Part shown: positions 58,663 through 64,000 of the stretch, piece after piece
How positions within the stretch are numbered: the first letter of the stretch is position 1
Layout of the letters: each line of letters opens with the position of its first letter
Source: Anoplopoma fimbria
Lineage: Eukaryota; Chordata; Actinopteri; Perciformes; Anoplopomatidae
Direction of reading: 5' to 3'
DNA: 64,000 bases
Assembly (NCBI RefSeq): GCF_027596085.1
Contig: NC_072452.1
Span: forward strand, 3,942,314-4,006,313
Notes under the pieces: generated by a model
Seen by the model: only the letters and a program-made list of their open reading frames with translations
What the model was told of the DNA's origin: nothing
The model's database searches: none
Position numbers and translations under genes: made by a program

Positions 58663-60030
58663 AAACTATCTTTACTAACAGCCTATGTGCCACAGTCCTT
58701 CAAAGAAGCTGTAATTTAACCTCTTCTTAAACAGTCCACTCTTGATCCAGAGGTGTTGGCTAACTATAGACCTATATCTAACCTTCCTTTCCTCTCTAAG
58801 ATCCTCGAGAAAGCAGTAGCAAATCAGCTCTGTGACTTTCTGCATAACAATAGTTTATGTCAGGATTTCGAGTGAATCATAGCACAGAGACGGCACTGCT
58901 GAAAACAATGAATGACCTCTTAATTGCATCAGATAAAGGACTTGTCTCTGTACTTGTCTTATTAGAATTTAGTGCTACACCATTGACCACCACATCTTAT
59001 TACAGAGACTGGAGCATCTAATAGGCATTAAAGGAACCGCATTTAGCTGGTTTAAGTGGTATTTATCAGATCAATCCCAGTTTGTATATGACAACGATGA
59101 ATCCTCCATACATACCAGAGTTAGTCAAAGAGTTCAACAAGGTTCTGTTTTTGGACCAATTCTATCCACCTTATATATGCTTCCTTTAGGCAATATTATC
59201 AGAAAACACTCCATAAACGTTCTTCAACAATCAACAACGCTGAATGCCGCAGCACGTGTACTAACAAAAATTAAGAAAAAAGATAATTTCACTCCTGTAT
59301 TAGCTTAAGACCTTCCTTTTTGATAACGCTTATAGTTAGGGCTGGTTCAGGTTCGCCTTGGTCCAGCCCCTAGATATGCTGCTATATGCCCAGACTGCCG
59401 GGGCACTACCTAGGATACACTGAGCTCCTCTCTCCTCTCTCTTCTTCTGTGTGAATTCATGTCCCATTAATGCATGTTACTCTTCCCCGGAGTCCTTGTG
59501 CTTTCTCGCCTCACAGGTTTCCATGGATCCTGGTTATATCTGGACCGTGGTCGTGCCTCCTGCCGTGACCCTGCTGACACCCACTGCTACTACCATTATT
59601 CTTATTATTGGTCACATTGCTGTTATTATTGATGATACCATTGCTACTTTTGTTATCATTGTTGTTTCACTGTATTCACTGCTGCTGTTATTAATTGTAC
59701 TCATAATATTTCATTATATGAATAATTTCTGTCATATGCATTGAATGTGTTGTAACTCTGGTATGTTGTTCATATTGTACACAGAACATCTATTGCATTT
59801 CTGTCCATCATGGGAGAGGAATCCCTCCTCTGTTGTTCTCCCTGAGGTTTCTTCCTTTATTTTCTCCCCGTGAAAGGGGGGGGGGTTCTGTGCATATGCG
59901 AGGTTCCCGGGACAGAGGATGTCGTATGTGTACAGATTGTAAAGCCCTCTAAGGCAAAATTGTAATTTATTACAATTTAATTTATCATAATAATTTATTT
60001 ATTATACAAAATAAATTGAATTGAACTTTA
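58663..60030 (+). mobile_element. Second L2-like LINE fragment, head to tail with the first
   Basis: It begins right after the TGAAT tail of the preceding copy, with RT text YVPQSFKEAVI, stop, PLLKQSTLDPE and LANYRPISNLPFLSKILEKA (58683-58815), then [10 protein letters not shown]. Next come frameshifted stretches to about 59190, with the YADD core missing. A jump follows to NAAARVLTKIKKKDNFTPVL (near 59243), then another jump to the 3' UTR (59310-60020), where the GGGGGGGG run near 59877 and the CAGATTGTAAAGCCCTCTAA text match the other copies. It ends in AATAAATTGAATTGAA. Non-coding. Confidence 0.88.
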
Positions 60031-61845
60031 AAGACAATAAGTTGTAGCCGGTAGGACAGATGCAAGTCGGATGGTTGTTTACTCTGTTACTGATGCTTAA
60101 GGAATCCTGTGCTATATTCAACATTACATTTAATTGTGATACAGTCATGCATTTAAATTATGCTACGGCCATTTTATTAAAGTAACGCGTATTTAACATT
60201 TCTATAAACATTCTTAAGAGCGCAGAATGAATAACAATAATTGTGTTTTAGGAAACAGTGAGGTGGAGTAAATCTCTTGTTAACCAGAAGTCATTTTACT
60301 CTGACTGCACTTCCAGCACCCTCTGCTGGTTTTAATTATTAATTATTATTATTATTAATTATTTTGATTCATTAATTGTTTTGTATTATTTCCAAAGAAA
60401 ACTCAAGACAAAGCTGCAGGCATTGATATTTCCATAAAAGTGCAACTGAACCTTGCTACTGTCTTTAACCGACCATTTAATGGAGGCACACAGAGAAACA
60501 GAGGGATTGAGAGAGAGATATGCAGCAGGGGTAGGGCTGCTAGTGTCGATGTGACACAAGATGAACATGCTCCAGAGTGAATGGCCTCTCCTCCTCATCT
60601 TCTTCCTCTCATCTCTTTCTCCTCCCCATTTCCTTTATCCAAACACTTTTTTCTCCTTAACCACGTCTCTCTCTCTCTCTCTTTCACTCTTTCTGATAAG
60701 GGTCTGTTCTATTTGACATCTCAGTCTGACTCCATTACAGCTAATAGAGAGAGGCCATCGTGCCACTGATGCACACACATACACACTGACACACATAGAG
60801 GTATCAGTGGACCCCAATGGCTGATGGGAAAATAAAACATTGTGTGGATGTCCACAGAGCAGAGAAACGCCGAACATTTTGTTCATGCTTCGCCTCACCT
60901 GATCTCTGACAAACTTAAATACTGGGGCTATTTGTATCTTTAACCCCTCCCTTATTCTGTGCTAATCTATTTGCATTCAATAAATCAACATCTATTGCTG
61001 CTATTAGAGCTTTATAATTACAATAGGCCCATTATGTACACACACAAGTACATGTAGACAGCAATCATCATTTACACTAACCCGAGAGTATGTCTGTGCA
61101 TAATTAAGTAAAGGTTCTTTTAAATTTCTTGCAAGGTTAAACACAGTATAAGCACTATAACATCACACGATATCAACTTATAGTTAAAAATACATTTCAC
61201 TTTTCAAGTATACTTACTTGAGAACCACCAAACAAATCTATTCCATTTATTTGATGGGTGACTTGACTACTAATGTTTGTATCTTAAATTAAAGGGATGT
61301 ATACAGTGGATTTAACTCCACCTTAACCAGCTGACACAATAAACGTGCTCACATGTCAATGAATGATTATTAATAATCCAATAATATAATACTGACCATT
61401 CTGCAAATTCCACACTGACATATCACCATATAAGCTTGATTTTGCCAACATGTTAGCAAGCATCCCTATACATCCAGAGTGAAACTTCAGCCTCTGTAGC
61501 CGCTACATGGTCGACTTTGCTCACCAGCTAGTTTCTGAGCAGGTAGTAGTACAGCAGGTTTATCTGTGAGACTGAACTAAAACAGTAAAGTAGCAGACTG
61601 TAAGACAAAAACACAGAAAACTCCCAGACCGGACAAAGCCATGCATGCGACCAGTCAATCACAAGGTAGCCCCGCCAAAAGCAAATCCTGCTTTATCATC
61701 TATTTTAATTCAATTGGGACCATGATTTATCAAAGAAACATGATGCTGTATTGGGGAAGACCTAAAACTAGTGATTGATTCTGGGTTGAACTAACCTCAT
61801 GCTTACAATGTTTACTGAGGTAGTCAATCAGGTGAGATGTAGGGC
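60031..61845. other. Non-coding stretch, no gene seen
   Basis: AT-rich unique DNA with ATT-type simple sequence at 60335-60362 and a CT run near 60667-60683. Short frames show no domain. Confidence 0.5.
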
Positions 61846-61970
61846 CATTTTCTTATTGACTGACCTCTTTATTTAGTAGTCGCCCCCTGATGGCCTTCAG
61901 AAAGATAGCAAGTTAAAAGCACTTCCTCGTTGGCTAGACTTTTCAGAACCTGACGTCGCTGCCTGGGTAT
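61846..61970 (+). repeat. Dispersed GGAGGTTGCCG-type repeat
   Basis: GTAGTCGCCCCCTGATGGCC near 61876, TTCAGAAAGATAGCAAG, AGCACTTCCTCGTTGGCTAG and CTTTTCAGAACCTGACGTCG, then CTGCCTGG. The longest copy in the window; scraps lie at 26380-26470, 33240-33345 (antisense) and 42390-42420. Confidence 0.55.
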
Positions 61971-62310
61971 AATGAACTGCTGAATTGTTTTGAATTTCCC
62001 TGAGAAATCCATTTGAAATCCAGTTATAAAAGGATACTTCTGAAAACGCTCACATGTAAAAAAGTGAAAATATTGACTAAATATTTGACTAAACTAATAT
62101 TAAACTAATAAAAAGTTGTTATATCATAATATTGTTAGTTGAATTCTTTCAAGAAATAAAGGCTTCACACACACAATCTCACACAGAGATGTGACCAGTA
62201 CCCGCTACTTCAGTGTCTTCCATGACAGGGTGATTACAAATGGAGAATGGGGGCTTGAGCGGTCAAATGGTTCAACAATAGAGTGTGTGTTTGTGTTGTT
62301 TGGTTTCAAT

Positions 62311-62423
<113 letters not shown>

Positions 62424-62591
62424 GCGGTTTATCAGTGTATTGGCTGCTGATGAATGGCTGCCTCTTTAGGGAACTTATCTCTTTAAGTGTTGCTGCGGTG
62501 AGGGATGACATCATTTGGATCCCCCGGCTAACTGGCTGCCATGACGACACCTCACCAACCTATCCATTTACCAGATGGCCCGATAGTGTCT

Positions 62592-62640
62592 GCACACACA
62601 CGCACACACACACACACACAGACAGACACACACATACAGG
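62592..62640. repeat. Imperfect (CA)n microsatellite
   Basis: CA units with CGCA, CAGACAGA and CATA interruptions. Confidence 0.93.
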
Positions 62641-62727
62641 TAATAATAGGCCACTTGGAAAATACAACTGAGACTGTGGCAGCTCGCAGCACTGATACAC
62701 ACTCTGCTGTGATAGGGGGAGACACAA

Positions 62728-62748
62728 GCACACACACAGACACACACA

Positions 62749-62796
<48 letters not shown>
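62728..62796. repeat. (CA)n microsatellite
   Basis: About 34 CA units, the first third interrupted by two CAGA steps. Confidence 0.97.
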
Positions 62797-62799
<3 letters not shown>

Positions 62800-63062
62800 A
62801 CATTGATAATATACACCAGGTCGTAGATGTCTTACAAAAACACACACACTAAAGCCCACAGCACCTCCCCCTTCCTTCGTCTTATCACAGCTTAACAGAG
62901 AAAAGGCATCGAAGAGGAAAAATTAAGTATTGATCAAATTAGCAGTTTTTTAAAGCGTCCCTCATGGAGGTCTGTTTGTGTGAGATGGGAGTGTTGGAGG
63001 GATTTAATGAACTCATCACATTGCAAACATAATAAAAAGACCAGAAGGACGCTTGACCTGCA

Positions 63063-63540
<478 letters not shown>

Positions 63541-64000
63541 GTACCCTGCATCATGTTTTCTCTTTTTAAAGGGCACCCATAGAGGGCACTGCATAATGTT
63601 TCTCCACTAGCATGGCACCCTGGAGGGCCCAGCATTGTGTTTTCTACACTGGAAGGACACCCTCGAGAACCCTGCATCATGTTATCTCCACTAGAAATGC
63701 ACCCTAGAGGACCCTGCATGTTGTCTTCACTGAAAGCACACCCTATAGGACCCTGCATCACAGGTTCTTCACTGGAAGTGCACCCTTGAGGGCCCTGCTT
63801 GTTGTCTACATGGGATGGACACCCTATGGGGCCCTGAATCACATGTTCTCTACTGGAAGGGCACTTGGAGGGCCCTGCATTCGATGTTCTCCACTGGAAA
63901 GGCACTCTATTGGGCCCTGCATGTTTTCTTCACTGTAAGGGCACCCTAAAGAGCCATGAGTCATGTTTTCTCTACTGGAGGGGTATCCTAGGAGACCCTG
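63541..64000 (-). repeat. 39-42 bp minisatellite, runs off the window
   Basis: At least ten diverged units, each with GCACCCTAGAGG-like text, then GCCCTGCAT and CTTCACTGGAAGG. Complete units measured left to right are about 42, 42, 39, 42, 39, 42, 41, 39 and 42 bp, so 42 and 39 tend to alternate. Because nearly all are multiples of three, a 133-codon minus-strand frame (63504-63905) stays open and repeats motifs such as MQGPIGC and GCPSS every 13-14 residues. No start context, signal peptide or flanking exon supports translation. The array continues beyond 64000. Confidence 0.92.

Noticed and set aside
63541..64000. CRISPR-like array at the window end
   Set aside because: The units are contiguous and diverged with no unique spacers, and the genome is that of a vertebrate.

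Overview
The window looks like non-coding, repeat-rich DNA from a ray-finned fish, most likely a percomorph teleost (inference). The reasons are the many long (GT)n/(CA)n arrays, LINE remnants of the L2/Maui-like and Rex1/CR1-like types, a Tc1 transposon with IR/DR-type ends, tRNA-derived SINEs ending in a CATTTACC-type tail, and several dispersed repeats I know from teleost genomes. I found no convincing exon of a host protein-coding gene and no rRNA or functional tRNA gene. Nearly all ORFs above 60 codons are chance frames, simple-repeat translations or transposon debris.

Layout. 1-6.6 kb: a candidate conserved non-coding block, then a 2.4 kb element made of three repeats of about 700-770 bp, a SINE scrap and a dispersed repeat with inverted CCAAT boxes. 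6.7-9.8 kb: a decayed L2-like LINE split by a second copy of the 2.4 kb family. 12-21.8 kb: SINEs, old repeats, a cluster of long GT arrays and a 0.9 kb purine-only-like tract. 21.8-31 kb: mostly unannotatable unique DNA, with two old repeat fragments and CA arrays. 31.3-33.2 kb: a multiply frameshifted Rex1/CR1-like reverse transcriptase. 34.9-38.4 kb: a candidate conserved block beside a 59-nt palindrome with a 1-nt centre, an antisense LINE tail and a codon-phase minisatellite. 39.8-43.3 kb: an unresolved area of scrambled short duplications. 43.9-45.2 kb: a dead Tc1 transposon on the minus strand. 47-52 kb: a SINE, an antisense LINE tail and two candidate conserved blocks. 53-60 kb: an (ATAC)n array, dispersed repeats and two L2-like LINE fragments head to tail with complementary deletions. 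60-64 kb: converging GT/CA arrays and a 39-42 bp minisatellite that runs off the end.

Nothing here works together as an operon or pathway. The functional candidates are the AT-rich, homeodomain-site-rich blocks that read like enhancers in a gene desert. The most unusual sequence-level structures are the 59-nt palindrome at 35.2 kb, a 33-bp inverted repeat created at the edge of the Tc1 element, and two minisatellites whose unit lengths are mostly multiples of three. I see no clear evidence of a previously undescribed system. Repeat family names come from memory and were not checked against a library.
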